Of a stretch of 64,000 bases of DNA, positions 1-11,824 are shown one piece after another. Position numbers and translations under genes: made by a program. The DNA is from Abelmoschus esculentus (lineage: Eukaryota > Streptophyta > Magnoliopsida > Malvales > Malvaceae): positions 6,396,001 through 6,460,000 of the forward strand of contig JAUCBN010000062.1 of NCBI GenBank assembly GCA_035048815.1, written 5' to 3'. The notes beneath the pieces are model-generated. The model did not search any database. It was not told the DNA's origin and saw nothing but the letters and a program-made list of their open reading frames with translations. Numbering within the stretch: position 1 is the stretch's first letter; each line of letters opens with the position of its first letter.

Positions 1-313
1 GCTTAATTGCTAGAGGTGCCCGAAACTGGCTTTAATAAGATTAGAGATTAATGCCCAGACAATTATTGTTAAAACCTTTTTTTTCACATAGAATCTTGAA
101 AGTTAACTTGTACACAACTACACAAACACACTTTGTCACGAGCATTATAGTTTGATTCTAAAAAATTTCTTTGTTTTTCGAAAAATTTAAAGGTGATCAT
201 ACTTTGTGCCCCGGTTCTGAGGTTGGAAGTTAAATTTCGAAGCATGTCTGTGAAGATTGGATGCCTTGGAAATTAATTGTTAGATTTGCATTGCTTGAGG
301 ACAAGCAATAGTT

Positions 314-327
314 CGAGTTTGGGGGGG
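314..327 (+). other. Polypurine tract of the left Ty3 element
   Basis: The sequence CGAGTTTGGGGGGG lies just before the LTR start. Such a tract primes plus-strand DNA synthesis in LTR elements. It follows the 290-309 hairpin by a few bases. Confidence 0.75.
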
Positions 328-1649
328 TGTTGAGTGCCCAAAAGTACTATTTTTATCACCTTTTTACTATTATTATTGTTAGAATTAAGCATAATATTAA
401 TTGCATAATTATTCATTCATGCATATTTACATAATTTCTTTAATATTATATTTAATTTATATTTCGGTTAAATTGCGTTGAAAAGGATACTGTGGTTGTG
501 TGCTTCCTTATTTGTAGGATTTGATTTATTGGATGTCAATTTGAAAGAATCACAAGGAGATAAAGTTGACTTCAAAAGACATGGAAAGATTTTAGGAGAT
601 TGGATTTGATAAGGGGATTAAATATTTGAATTAATTTGAAATTTCTAAGAGATAATTATCTCTTTATCAAATTAATTCTCATCACATAATTTGACCAAGC
701 AAGATCCTATAAAAAAGGAAGATGCCATCCAAAGCAGGAGGGGAGGCTGGATCAAGCGATTGAGAGAAAGGGAGTAAGGAGCTATCGTCTTTTTCATCTT
801 TATTTTCTCTTGTTTTATTTGAGTGATGAGAGGATTATTTGTTGGATACTTTTTCCCAGCCATGAACTAATTTAAAGTTGGCTTGGGTTATTCTATTTTA
901 TGGATTGATTTAGTTTAAATTTTATCTAAGTTTGTGATGTGTTCTTAATTAAGGTTTACCTATTCTTGGTGTTAATTTGGTTTGCGAGAGAATTGGGAAA
1001 GGACCTCGATAAACGATTCATTGATCCACATTCGGGAGAATTGGATTCACGAAACGAATAGGTATGGTTCGATCCAAGTGCGAGAGAACTAATCCGAATT
1101 AGAGATAAATGCAGGATTTCAACGGCTAAAAGAAGCGCAAGAAAGTTGTTCACTTTTGATTTACGTAGGGATGTATCGTCAAAAGTTGTGCAATTAACAA
1201 CGTCTCAGGTTACGGATAACGGGGACCATTGAAGAACGCTTTGCCGAACCTTGAGGATAGTCGCTCAACTTGCCCGAGCAATTCCCTTAATTGCAATTAC
1301 CCAAGCATTCAGATGAATTGACTAGACAATATGACTAAGCCCAATTGCCGGAACAATTGAGTGGTGCGAGCACCCACTTACGAGGAAGAATTCATTCGAT
1401 CGTCATTCCATAATTCAGGATAACCCAGCCTAATCCATCTCATTGATTATTCTAATTTATTTTACTTGTTTATTTTATTATTTAATTTCATTTAAAAATC
1501 AATTCTCTAAACAATTGTGTCTTTACTTTTAGTGCAAGAAATTAGATTCCGGAAGAAGCACAAATCCCTATGGAGATGATAACTTTCTATACTATAACTT
1601 GAAACGTGTATACTTGCACGTATTTGAGAAGCACTTAAAACACGCAACA
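328..1649 (+). repeat. 3' LTR of the left Ty3 element
   Basis: The LTR begins TGTTGAGTGCC directly after the G-run of the polypurine tract and ends CGCAACA, giving TGTT...AACA inverted ends. Near its 3' part it has the layout seen in the LTRs at 40.5 and 54.0 kb: 'Cgggagaatt..acgaaacgaata', 'aacggctaaaagaagcgcaaga', 'gccgaacctt'. That supports a common family. If the boundary is right, bases 1650-1654 (CTTAG) are the 3' target-site copy; the 5' copy is outside the window. Confidence 0.75.
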
Positions 1650-2547
1650 CTTAGTCATAGCATGTTTTGATGTGAAGATCCTAGGTGATTCATTTGTGTG
1701 GTTGAGTCTTTGTGTGATGGAAATCTAGATACCCAAAAATAGTGTTGCAACACAAAGAAGACCATCCGACGTAACATTCCGGGTGATGTATTGAAGACTA
1801 TTACGGAATGGTGGTCGGCCACATTCGATGATGCTAAATATGACATTCCGAGCATGGGATTTGAGGTCGGTCAATCCTGGATGTAAGATCTTGATGTTGT
1901 GTAGACGTGGGGACTTACTCATAGTGTAGGATCCCAATGCTATGTGGACGTGGACCTCACTACCTTGTGTTTGTTTTTGGTTGACATGTCTATGTTGTGT
2001 GCGTTAGTATACATTTCATTATGCCATGTGTTAGGCGAGTATGACAGAGCCATCATATCATGCATGATATTACATGTCTTGCTTTATTTTATTTATGATA
2101 TGCATAATGTTGGCCGAGTGGCGGTGTACCACTGAGCTTTTGTAGCTCAGCGTTTCGAAATATGATAGAGACATCATATCAAAAGAGCACCATCAAGGTT
2201 GGAGTTTCAGCATCGACTTAGTGTCAGAGTATAAATATTTGATGTAGTGTGCTAGTACTTGTCAAACCCTATGTATTTATAACTCTTAATTATTTTGGGT
2301 TGAATGTTTTAAATGGTCTATATTTAATGAAGCTCCTACTATTTTGAACTATTGGGTTTATGTTACAATCTTGAATTTGAACTTAATAGATTGACATGGT
2401 TTTAATTGAACTTGGATCATTTTTAAATGAGCTTGAAGCCAAAATTTTGAAATACGAGTTTTGGGTCGAAGGCCCAAAGTAGCACCGGGTCGAGGGTGTT
2501 AGATGTACTTTGTTGATTAATTCTCTCCATCACACCTAAAACAAGAT
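1650..2547. other. Non-coding stretch, origin unclear
   Basis: No recognisable gene. Short open frames on both strands show no family motif or codon structure. The text is less AT-rich than its surroundings and contains two similar segments with 'catcatatca' around 2052 and 2171. It may be old LTR debris, but I cannot name a family. Confidence 0.4.
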
Positions 2548-3540
2548 TGTAACGATCTAAAAAAATCGTTAAGTGTCGCTAAAAATTCTTTTAGTGTTTG
2601 GAAAACATTTTAAGCTCAATTTGAAAATTAATATCTTCCAAAGGGGTTTTTGGTTTAAAAATGTGTTTTGGAAAATTGGAGTCGTCACCGTCCGTTTAGG
2701 TAGACCGGACACCATAAAATCAGAGATTTTGAAAAATTGAGGTTCGAGAGTCGGTTATGGATGCGGAAGGATTAACATCCCCACACCACTCAAAATTTGG
2801 TACTTTATTTAATTACCGTTTTATTAATATTAAATTTTTCGGGCTAAAGTGATGATCGAATTAAAATTTAATTAAATGTACGCATTTATTTTAAAGCACC
2901 TAAACCCGAAGGTAAACGTCCGAACCACCACCACTACATTGGAGTTGGCCTCGCTTACAACCGAATTTAGGGCCCATATTGAACAAATTAAATAGTCATT
3001 ATGCGATTCTTAATTAGAAAATAAATTACATACAATACAATAAATAATTAAAAACATAAATTAAAAATATATATAAATACAAAACATAAAATATTAATCT
3101 AATACATAATTAATATTAATATAGAAATATAAATTTAAAACAAAAATAAAACATAAATTAGAACATACCAACTATATAAATAATACTTCATTAAAATCAT
3201 ACAAAATACAAACTAAATAAAAAGGTGAAAAATATATATAAGGATTCAAATGGCTAACCCCGAGTGATTCTCACCGAGATCTACCACGACCTCTCTAAAA
3301 TATTTAACTAGATCGGATCTAAAATAGGACCCCAATCGAACCACCCAAAAATTTAGGGAGAGTTAAGCTCTCAACTTATGATCATAGGGTACTACCCTCT
3401 CCCAAATTGATTCCCTTCAAAAAGGCTCCCCTTCCTCTCCTTTTATAGGTATTTGGGGGAGAGGAAAATTAATTCCCAAGCAATATGAGATTCTTCAAAA
3501 TCTCATATTTTCTCTTTTCCTCTTTTTACATGACAATATT
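2548..3540 (+). repeat. TGTAACGA-type LTR-like repeat, copy 1
   Basis: The copy begins TGTAACGATC. Its marker segment GGAGTCGTCACCG (2676) is followed by 'gaccggacaccataaaatc', 'gagagtcggtta' and 'ggaaggattaacatcc'. The same order of markers recurs in + orientation from 36972 and in reverse from 33500-34143 and 34790-35642. A TATA-like 'ttttatagg' near 3440 fits an LTR promoter. No protein-coding capacity is seen. The right edge is a guess. It probably derives from a large non-autonomous LTR element. Confidence 0.55.
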
Positions 3541-3703
3541 ACTACACTAGAACTAAAAATGAGTGATTACAAAGACAATTAAGAAATTTTGGTATCTAAA
3601 TTGCTTTGGATCCTTTAATATTAGTAGTACATAATTTAGTCTCTTAAGAATCCATTTTACAATTTTTATCATTTTTATGTGAAGTGATTAGTTCTTTGAG
3701 AAC

Positions 3704-5025
3704 TCAAACACTTCTAAAACATTTTCTATTTATTAATCTAGGGGCAATAGATTGTCTAACATAAAAGTTTGATTTTCCTAATTTGTTTTTCTTTTCAAGC
3801 TCTTTAGAAATCAAATATGTTTCTTTCTTAAGATCATCTAAAACACATTGATGATATTTTTCTTTCTTTTGAAACAAATTTTGTAAGTCAAAAATTTTAA
3901 GTTCAAATTCCTTTAACTTTGCTTCAATTTTTAAATTGATTTTCACAAGCAAATCATTTTTATTTTTCAATTGTGAAATCAACTTTTTTCTTTGAAAATG
4001 AGACTTTAAATTCGAAAACCAATTCATCATAAGCTTTTTGCAACTCATCAAATGTATGAGAATTTAAAGTTTGAGTTAGAATCTACCTCTCTCTCATTGA
4101 GGTCCATGAATCATAAGTGGGTTACCTTATCTTGATTGGTGGAGTCTTTATCACTCCATGTTGCTATATATGCCTTCTTTGAAGATGATTCATTTTTAGT
4201 TGCTCTTATAGGAATATTTTATCTTCTTCTTCGATTCATGTTTGAATTTAAATCATCTCGTTCTTCATGAATCATGTGAATTTTTTTAAGAGATGAATCA
4301 TCTTTTCATCTTCACTTTCTTCCTCACTTGATTCTTCATGTTTGCATGTGGAGGATGAAAGAGCATGGCATTCACATTGTTGCCTTGCTCTTTGATCTTC
4401 TTCTCCTTCTCATTCTTTAAAGGTAGAGACATCATCTCATGGGTAAGAAAGATTTGATTAGCTCATCAAGCTTTAGCTTCTTCAAGTATTTGGCTTCAAT
4501 GATGGTCGTCTTATTTCAATCCCATAATTCGAGAAGTGAATAGATCACTTTTCGAAGGAGTTTTTCTTCCAAAATCTCCTCTTAAAAAACCTTTGATTTG
4601 ATTGACAATTGTAGAGAATCGGTTGAACATCCTCTTAATGTTTTCATTTGAATCCATTTTGAATTTCTCGTACTCTAAGTTGAGAAGACCGATCTTGATC
4701 TCTTTTACTTCATTGGTCCCTTCATATATGACTTCAAGCTTGTCTCATACCCCATTAACATTCTTATAAGAAGATATTTTGATGTAGATATCTAGGCTAA
4801 ATGCAAATATATATATATATATATAATGCCTTGTAATTAAGCTCCACCTTCTTAAGATTATCTGTGCTCTATTTCGCCTTGCTGCATTATGACACGTATG
4901 GAGAATCTTCAACTATGTCCTAAAGCTTGTAATCTTTGACCTTGATGAAGAACATTATTTTTGTCTTTCAATGAGCATAGTTGGTCCCGTCAAAGAAAAG
5001 TGGTTTGTCGATGGATTTTACCATT
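3704..5025 (-). pseudogene. Decayed Ty1/copia gag (UBN2 type)
   Basis: Reading leftward from about 5025, pieces in several frames match the copia-type gag polypeptide: a start region with 'FDGTNYAH' and 'IMFFIKVKDYKL', then 'KLEVIYEGTNEVKEIKI', 'NLEYEKFKMDSNENIKRMFN' and later 'LTHEMMSLPLKNEKEKK'. These are the order and spacing of the UBN2 gag family. Stops and frameshifts break it, and an (AT)n run lies inside near 4808. The longest surviving frame (3704-4051) is a lysine/glutamate-rich coiled-coil stretch. No pol follows, so the element is truncated on its 3' side. Confidence 0.7.
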
Positions 5026-5116
5026 TAACCGGTTGATTGAATAGATGTATCAAGCTTCCCATATTACCTCAATTAGATGTTAATCCTCTTCAATTGAGCC
5101 TCACTCTATTATCTAT

Positions 5117-6100
5117 TGTTAGAATCGAAGATCACTCAATTGTTTCTTGCTAAGAAAGTAGAAGTTTAATTTTTGGGTAATTGAAGTGAAAGCAAAAGCA
5201 TAGAAAAAATATGCATAAGGATTTATAATAGTTTGACTTTCTAATAAGCACTTATATCCACTAGCTTAACTCACCCTTAAAGATTTTAACCAATTCATTA
5301 AGAATTTATCTCATTCTCTAGGATTAAGAGATAACCGTTACAAACTAGATTCATAACCCGAATTTTGCATTTAAAACTCACAACCGAGCTTTGAGAAACC
5401 TCTCTAAAATAAGAGAAAACTTAACAAACGAAATCCCTCTAATAAGTGTGTTATCACTCTAAAGCTCTCAGCTAAATCCTAATATACTTGAGCATACATT
5501 GACATTTTAGCTCAACAAGTGTAGTTTATACAAGAAATTAAAAATTAAGCACTAAAACTCGTTTACATTCATAATAAATATTGACAATTGAATCATTAGC
5601 TTCTTCGGGTGCTTGAGGGGTTTTTTTATCCTCCCAAATGACTTTTTAGTCATTGATGATTGTTGAGATTGGATTGAAGCAATGTGGAGTTGATTTTCAA
5701 GCATATTTTACATTCTAGTTCCAGATGTATCGATACACGTGGTACCTATATTGATACAACTTCTTTAGGAAAGATCCGTTGAACCTGAAATTAAGTAGGG
5801 TGTATTGAAACACCATAAGGGTGTATTAAAATACTTATTCCCCGTATAGATGTGGCCAATGCCTATATTGATACTACTCTTAGCCATTGAGTTTTTTATA
5901 TAGTCATTGTAGAGTGTATTGAAACGAAATTATCGATACACATGATACTTGTATCGGTATAGAATTTGACAATGTCGAAAATGTAGCTTAAAACCTTCAG
6001 GCATATTAAAAAGACAAAGTTTATATCAGTACGGTCACATTGAAAACACAAGTTTGGCTTCTTTAAAACGTTTCAAATACTTCCAAGACTTCTAAAAGAT
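5117..6100 (-). repeat. 5' LTR of the decayed minus-strand copia element
   Basis: Upstream of the gag start (higher coordinates) the plus strand reads TGTTAGAATCG at 5117. On the minus strand the LTR therefore ends ...CTAACA, and just after it lies GATAATAGAGTGAGGC, a mutated form of the initiator-Met tRNA primer site. The LTR interior (about 5720-5960) holds repeated variants of the palindrome TGTATCGATACA. The outer edge near 6100 is not sharply defined. Confidence 0.5.
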
Positions 6101-7422
6101 GCAAACTCATTTTTAAGTTGTTTGGATATAAGAACCATTTTTTAAATCTTTTCAAATTAATTCAAAAATATTTTTCAATTATTATATCAAAACAAATATC
6201 TCAATATTATCTTAAAAAAACAAATTTAAATAAGCAACCAAATCTAAATTGATTCGAACCAAAAACAAACCTAAATAATATAAATATATTAAAAGAAATA
6301 AAAAAATATGTTATATAAATTATTGCACAACTTGTCAAAAAGCTAAATATACTTGCTTTATAAAGTCATCTATAAGAATGTAAAAAATTAATCTCACCTA
6401 AAATCTCAACTAAAACCAATCGATATCTTATTAACACAACCTGAAATGACTCGACTTAACTCAATACCAAACTCAAATAACCATAGACCCAAATATCAAA
6501 CGATTCAAAATCGAATATAATTAAACTCAAAATAACTCGAACCTAACAACATGTTTATCATCTTTAATTCGAAGAAATAAGTGTTTGCGTTTAGATTTTG
6601 AAAACGATGAATCTGTTGACCGTCCAAAGGAAAGTAAAGGCTCTTGATATATTTATATTGGTTCCCGATTACTGGAAGGAACCATCTGCCCTTTCCCTCA
6701 CAAACCCTATCTTCCCCATTCATCTTAAGTATGTTATATATATGAAATTTTGTCAAACTTTGCTATTGGATAAAATAAATTACTTCATTTTGGTAAAAGG
6801 AGATTAAGAATCAATAAAGAGAGGAAAGAAAAAAAGTGTTGCAAGGAAGAATATGGTAAATTTGAAGTTTGGTCCAAATATGTGATGACTTATTTTAAAT
6901 TAGGATCTAATTGAGATATCTTATAAATTTTAGGAATTAAATATGTTATTATAACAACATATATCATCATTTTTGTTAAATTTTGAAGAAAACTTAATGA
7001 TAGTAGGGTTGTGTATTCGATAAAATTGAGTTGAGTCCAAAAATTAAGTTCAAGTTGAAAGTCAAATTTTATAACTCAATTTTATTTGAAAATTTTTTGA
7101 GTCGGATCGATTTTATGGTCAAAGTTAATTATAAACATTTATAATGTTACGGTACTATTAATTTTAATTTAAACAATTTTTTATAATTATATACAAACAC
7201 ATTTATTTCTTCAAATTTTCGCACACACATATATCTATATATGATGTAAAATTGAGAGACTCGACGCATATATCTACATATATCTATACGTGGAGCTCCA
7301 AGTTTTCGTCGAGAAGTGATGAAACAATAGGCACGTTTTGATGTTAAATCAAGCTTTAATTGCTATATTTCTTAAAAGCTTTAATCATGTAATAATATGG
7401 GGTTATTGTTTATGATTTTCAG
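6101..7422. other. AT-rich intergenic stretch
   Basis: No gene recognised. The small open frames at 6505-6807 have no family features and overlap on opposite strands. From about 7010 to 7120 there is a segment with 'gagttgagtc', 'caaattttataactcaat' and 'gaaaattttttgagtcgg'. It resembles the repeat at 27790-28300 and the segment near 8750-8880, so it is probably a dispersed short element. Confidence 0.4.
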
Positions 7423-8358
7423 TCCAAACGAAGCGATCATATCATTACATTAAAGGTGTGTTGATCGGTGCAATGTCAACGTTGGCTGTCATGCTTGTTG
7501 TTCTTCTTGCATTTCTCTGGATATGTCTACTCTCAAAGAAGGAAAAAGGATGCTAAAAATATATAAAAGTCGAAAAACAAGTCCACAAAGATACGAGTAA
7601 GCTAAACTTTGTTGTTGTTGTTTTTTCTAGAGAATGATCTATTATTCCCGGCCTCTATCCTGAATCTGAACCAACCCTTTTTTTGTAGGTGCAAAACTAA
7701 TCACTTTTCATGGGGATCTACCGTATCCGTCAAAGCGAGATTATAGAAAAATTAGAGTCTCTTGATGAAGAGGCCGTTGTGAGATCGGGGGGATTCGAAA
7801 CAGTATATAGAATGGTGATGAATGATTGTGGTACATTTGCTGTCAAAAGAATAGGTCGGAATCGTGAAGAGTCCGATCAGGTCTTTGAGAGAGAGGTGGA
7901 GATCTTGGGCAGCATCGAACACATTAATTTAGTTTACCTACGAGGATATTGCAGGTTGCCGGCATCGAAGCTTCTTATCTATGATTATCTTGCAATGGGC
8001 AACTTGGACGACTTCCTTCACGGTATGCTTCTATCTATGATATCTTATGCAATCATTAACACGATACTGAAATTTTCAGTTTTAATTGGTTTGCTTATGA
8101 ATGTCACTTACATTTTCAGAAAGCAAAGAATTCAGGCCATTAAACTGGTGCAATCGTTTAAAAATAGCACTCGGTTATGCTTGAGGTATTGCACACTTGC
8201 ACCATGATTGTTGTCCAAAGATAGTTTATCTCAACATAAAATCCAGAATCATTCTTCTCTACGAAATTTTGGAGCCCCATGTATCAGACTTCAGTTTTAC
8301 CAAACTTTTGGTGGACGAGGATGCACACGTTACTACAATTTGAAGGAAATCAAGCTTG
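7423..8358 (+). pseudogene. LRR receptor-like kinase pseudogene fragment
   Basis: Three exon-like blocks of a plant LRR receptor kinase remain. Block 1 (7423-7596) encodes the transmembrane segment, including 'GVLIGAMSTLAVMLVVLLAF', and ends at a GT donor. Block 2 (7689-8022) encodes the juxtamembrane 'AKLITFHGDLPYPS', then after a one-base frameshift 'SEIIEKLESLDEEAVV', the G-loop region and the VAIK-type lysine in 'FAVKRI'. Block 3 (8120-8358) encodes the catalytic region. Both introns (7597-7688, 8023-8119) keep GT-AG ends. It is dead: the G-loop has E for G (GGFETVY), HRD is replaced by YLN, the catalytic-loop Asn is Ile, DFG is DFS, there are in-frame stops, and the ectodomain and C-lobe are missing. 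The closest family I recognise is the At5g62710/FEI-like group. Confidence 0.8.
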
Positions 8359-10030
8359 CAGTGAAGCTGCTAAGATTTGGATGCAAGTAAGATGGAGTGA
8401 TGGACAAATATCATACTTTACGATTTGAGGATTTTGAGTTTAGGATAAGGGTTAAGGTTAGTTTTTTTTTGAGAAAAATGGTAAAAATATTAAGTCTTAA
8501 ATTTTTTAGAGTTAAATTAAAGATGAAATAAAAGTGTAATAATAGTTTAAGGAATATTTAAGTAATTTATCATTTTTTATTGCGTCAGAACATCTTTTCG
8601 TCAATATTTAACAACACTTAACGTTGGAGTGACCAAAATTTTACACCCCGAAAACGATAGTGACCTTACTGGTCGTTTTTCAAAATCGGTGACCAAAAAT
8701 ATACTGGAGATAAATGAAAGTGACTAGCACAGTAATTTACCCTAAAAAATTGAGTTATTTGAATTCTCATTTTATATTGCAAACTTTATTTGAAACTTTT
8801 TCGAATCAAATTTATAAAATTATAAGTCAAGTCGAATAATTAGGGTTTTTTCAATCAAATCGAAATTTATACACCTCTGATGATTAACGACCAAATTATG
8901 AAAAAAATGTAACATTAATGGTCATGATTGTAAAGAAAAAAGTAGTACAGTGATTAAAGTAAAATAATTTTAATAGTTTAATGCATCCTTTTTGAAATTC
9001 ATTAAATATTTTTAAATAAATAAAAAACTTAATGAACATTTTACACCCTACTGTTAAATCATTTTCTCAAATTAATATTTAACATATCTTTTTGGGTTTA
9101 AGTATTTCTTAACGTTTGATGCATTAACTAAATTATCCTAAAAATTAACACCGTTAATAAAAAATAATTTGTGACCAATAAAATCGGTACCACATTAATA
9201 GTTTTCAAATGTTAGAATCATTTTTTTTAATTTCTTTCATCAAATGAAGAAATTCAGAAAGAGATAGTGTTATTGCAGACTAGCAGTAACAACGGTTGAA
9301 ACTCAATAATAGTTACAGTACAAAATTCAAGTTATAAACTGTAACACGGCTTACAGTGTTTGAGTTAAAATATTTAATGGTTAAGAGTTAAAATTAAGGG
9401 TTGTTTTATTAGTATTGTTTTAAAAGATATAATAAAAAGTATTTTTTAAGAAAATCCTTTCTAAAAAGTGTTTTTAAATTTTTGAATTTAAGATTTAAGT
9501 GTTTAATATTATTATCAAAAAATATTTTCAAGAAAGTAAATGATAATTTTAGATATGATATTATAAATTTTATATATAAATGATAACTAATCCCTTTAAT
9601 GTTAAAATATATAGAATATATCAATTTAAATTATAATAAAAATATAAAAATATTTTTTAATAATTATTTTTAAATAATAGTATGTACTTTTATGAAAATA
9701 AAATAAATTTAAAATATTTTAATTAATGTATATAATTTTTAAACTAAAAATATTTTATTAATTATATTTTTTAAAATTTATAAATTATAAATAAAACAAT
9801 AATAAATAAAAGGTTAAATTTGTAATTTAATTTTTAATATTTTTTTTAACCGTAAAAGTTAAAAATAATAGCTTTTGAGTTTATGTTAAAAAATATTTTT
9901 AAACATAATTTTTCTTAAAAATTATCTGTTTAACATAGTTTTTAGTCTCAAACCAGCTTTTGGAACTAAAAACTGATTTAAAAAGTAATGCTAAGGAAAA
10001 CCTAAGACTAAATGCTAAGTTAGACAGACA

Positions 10031-10205
10031 AAAATAAATTTTATACGAATATATCAATAAATCTATACATACTTGATTGGACACATGTTCAACTCTAAAA
10101 ATTATATCATAGGTTTATATCACCTCATCATCTATGATCCCAACCAATAAAAATCATCCATTTCATTATTTTTCTTTATTGATATATTCGTATAAAATTT
10201 ATTTT
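10031..10205. repeat. Perfect 31-bp inverted repeat (fold-back or MITE)
   Basis: Arm 10031-10061 and arm 10175-10205 are exact reverse complements (31 of 31 by eye; the left arm includes TTTTATACGAATATATC). About 113 bases lie between them. Perfect arms in otherwise decayed AT-rich DNA suggest a recent or maintained fold-back element. No transposase is present, so it would be non-autonomous. Confidence 0.7.
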
Positions 10206-10316
10206 TTAAATTTAATTTAAACAATAAATATAAGTAAAGATTCACTTGATAAGAAGATTATATAAAAAAATTCATAAAATAGATGGTTTTTATTGGTTAA
10301 GACCATGAGACGAAGA
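10127..10316. repeat. Second, imperfect inverted repeat overlapping the first
   Basis: The arm at 10127-10163 (with 'ccaaccaataaaaatcatcc') pairs imperfectly with 10281-10316 (with 'gatggtttttattggttaag'). Its left arm lies inside the loop of the 31-bp repeat, so the two hairpins overlap and could be alternative folds, or the remains of two nested fold-back elements. Confidence 0.55.
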
Positions 10317-10600
10317 AAAAACAAATCATTGATATAATTTCTCCAACTCAACTTGAATTGACCCCAAAGTTTCAAAATTTAACCATACACAAAAAGAAAT
10401 CGATAAGATATTGATCCAATACCTAAAAACCTGATCCGATAACTCAATCCCATATCCGAAATACAAATAAAACCCAACCAAACCCAAATTAAACTTGAAT
10501 AAAAAAAACAACCCAATCTAAAATGATCCGACCAAACGATCCGATTCTAAAGAAACTTAACCCTATTTGCACGGATATATCCAACCAGTTGAATCTTCCT

Positions 10601-11263
10601 TTCCATGAATAAACAAAAAACTATATTTAGTAATAAAAAAGGCATACCCCTAGTTCTTTGATGGCATCTAACACGGTAGAGATTCCAATCTCACAAGAAC
10701 AAAACATTGTGATCTACAAAATCCTACTAAACAGAAGCTATATCCAGTAAAAACAAATTAAAATTTCTTAACACAATATATGAATGAGAATTAATCAAAT
10801 CAAAGCTGATTAAACCATGATTAAACAAATATTTTAGAATTCATTAAAATGCCATAGATGTTTAAGCTTGATGAAAACTATTAAAAACTTAACATTCTTG
10901 GCAATGAATCAGCTTAGATACTAATACAATCGTGCTATCATCATGGTCAAAGAATCAAATGCAGTTTTGCCAAAAAGACAAAGAACTGGAACAATCACAA
11001 AACTTCAAAATTTACTCGAGGTTATTATTGCAGTTAATGTTGTAGTATAAAGAAGAAACAATATTGATTGTGAACTTTAGAGAAATATACCGTTGACAGT
11101 ACTTGAACTACAGAAAGGAGAATGAAAACCTTGCCTGACCTGAAATCCGCACGCAGGTTAAGAGTGGTGATTGCAAATTGCAATCCATCCATGTCATTTC
11201 CAAGAAAACCTTGGGAGACTGTACTGTTTCCGGTAAGATTGTATGAAGTAAATTATATAATCG
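10601..11263. other. 3' flank of the FIP1-like gene
   Basis: This stretch lies downstream of the stop codon of the minus-strand FIP1-like gene and should include its 3' UTR. I see no further coding exon and no certain polyadenylation signal; several AATAAA-like words occur on the minus strand. Confidence 0.35.
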
Positions 11264-11824
11264 CTAACTTACGCCCCACTGCCTCTTTCGAGCAGGCCTC
11301 TGTTTCTTTGTTTCAACAGTCTGGACTACCAATTCAACTTGGGGAGCGGAGGTCTTGTCTGGTTCACGTTTTATTGTGATTGCATCCTTAAACCGTTCCC
11401 TTCTTTTCTCCATTTTTGCGAGTGTCTCTAGTATCCGTTTGTTTTCACATTCACCCACAGCTCTATTCTGCACAGATGCATTGTCAACAGGCAATGTTTT
11501 CACCTTTACCTTGTTACTTTGCATCATAATCTCAGAAGCATTTTCCTTTTCCAGATCAGTGTCTTCAGTACTTTGCGCTTCGTTTATAATCTGACCCTCT
11601 TCAATATCCAAATCTTTGTTGCACTTTGTAACTGAAAACTTACCAAACTGTTTCTCATTATTCCTTCTGCCATCCATATTTGGGATGTCCATATTAACTG
11701 CTTTGCTTCCAAACGAGTCATTAAATTCCCTAACAGATTTCAGTTCCATTGGATATTCCAAGCGTGTCTTTTCCAGCCTTCCATTGTATACTGTGCTTCT
11801 ACTATCTGCGTGTGTCCCAGAAGA
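11264..11824 (-). CDS. FIP1-like gene, exon 9 (C-terminus)
   Basis: The last coding exon starts after the acceptor CTGCAG at 11825 and runs to TAG at 11264. It encodes 186 residues, including 'LETLAKMEKRRERFKDAITI' (a helical, basic segment) and the basic end RPARKRQW. The stop overlaps a GTAAGT donor-like word, so a longer splice form cannot be excluded, but the basic Trp-containing end looks like a natural Fip1 C-terminus. Confidence 0.82.
   Translation of the reverse strand, partial: SSGTHADSRSTVYNGRLEKTRLEYPMELKSVREFNDSFGSKAVNMDIPNMDGRRNNEKQFGKFSVTKCNKDLDIEEGQIINEAQSTEDTDLEKENASEIMMQSNKVKVKTLPVDNASVQNRAVGECENKRILETLAKMEKRRERFKDAITIKREPDKTSAPQVELVVQTVETKKQRPARKRQWGVS

Larger units (their letters stand above)
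1..1649 (+). mobile_element. 3' end of Athila-like Ty3 LTR retrotransposon (truncated by window edge)
   Basis: The first 327 bases are the 3' untranslated end of a Ty3-type element and 328-1649 is its 3' LTR. Seen: the motif GAGGTGCCCGAAACTGGCTT near base 11, which recurs in the 3' UTRs of the Ty3 elements at 45.3 and 47.4 kb. A hairpin at 290-309 (ATTGCTTG, loop AGGA, CAAGCAAT) is followed by a polypurine tract at 314-327, the same order as in those elements. Coding parts would lie left of the window. No open reading frame here is convincing. Confidence 0.8.
8359..10600. other. AT-rich intergenic stretch with short dispersed repeats
   Basis: No gene seen. Around 8620-8750 a segment repeats 'gtgaccaaaa' and 'agtgac' phrases, as many short plant elements do. 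Around 8750-8880 there is a piece similar to the 27.8-28.3 kb repeat. Bases 9400-9900 are nearly pure A/T. Two inverted repeats at 10031-10316 are listed separately. Confidence 0.45.

Noticed and set aside
6505..6807. Small overlapping frames on both strands as possible genes
   Set aside because: No family similarity, no supporting splice sites, and mutual overlap.
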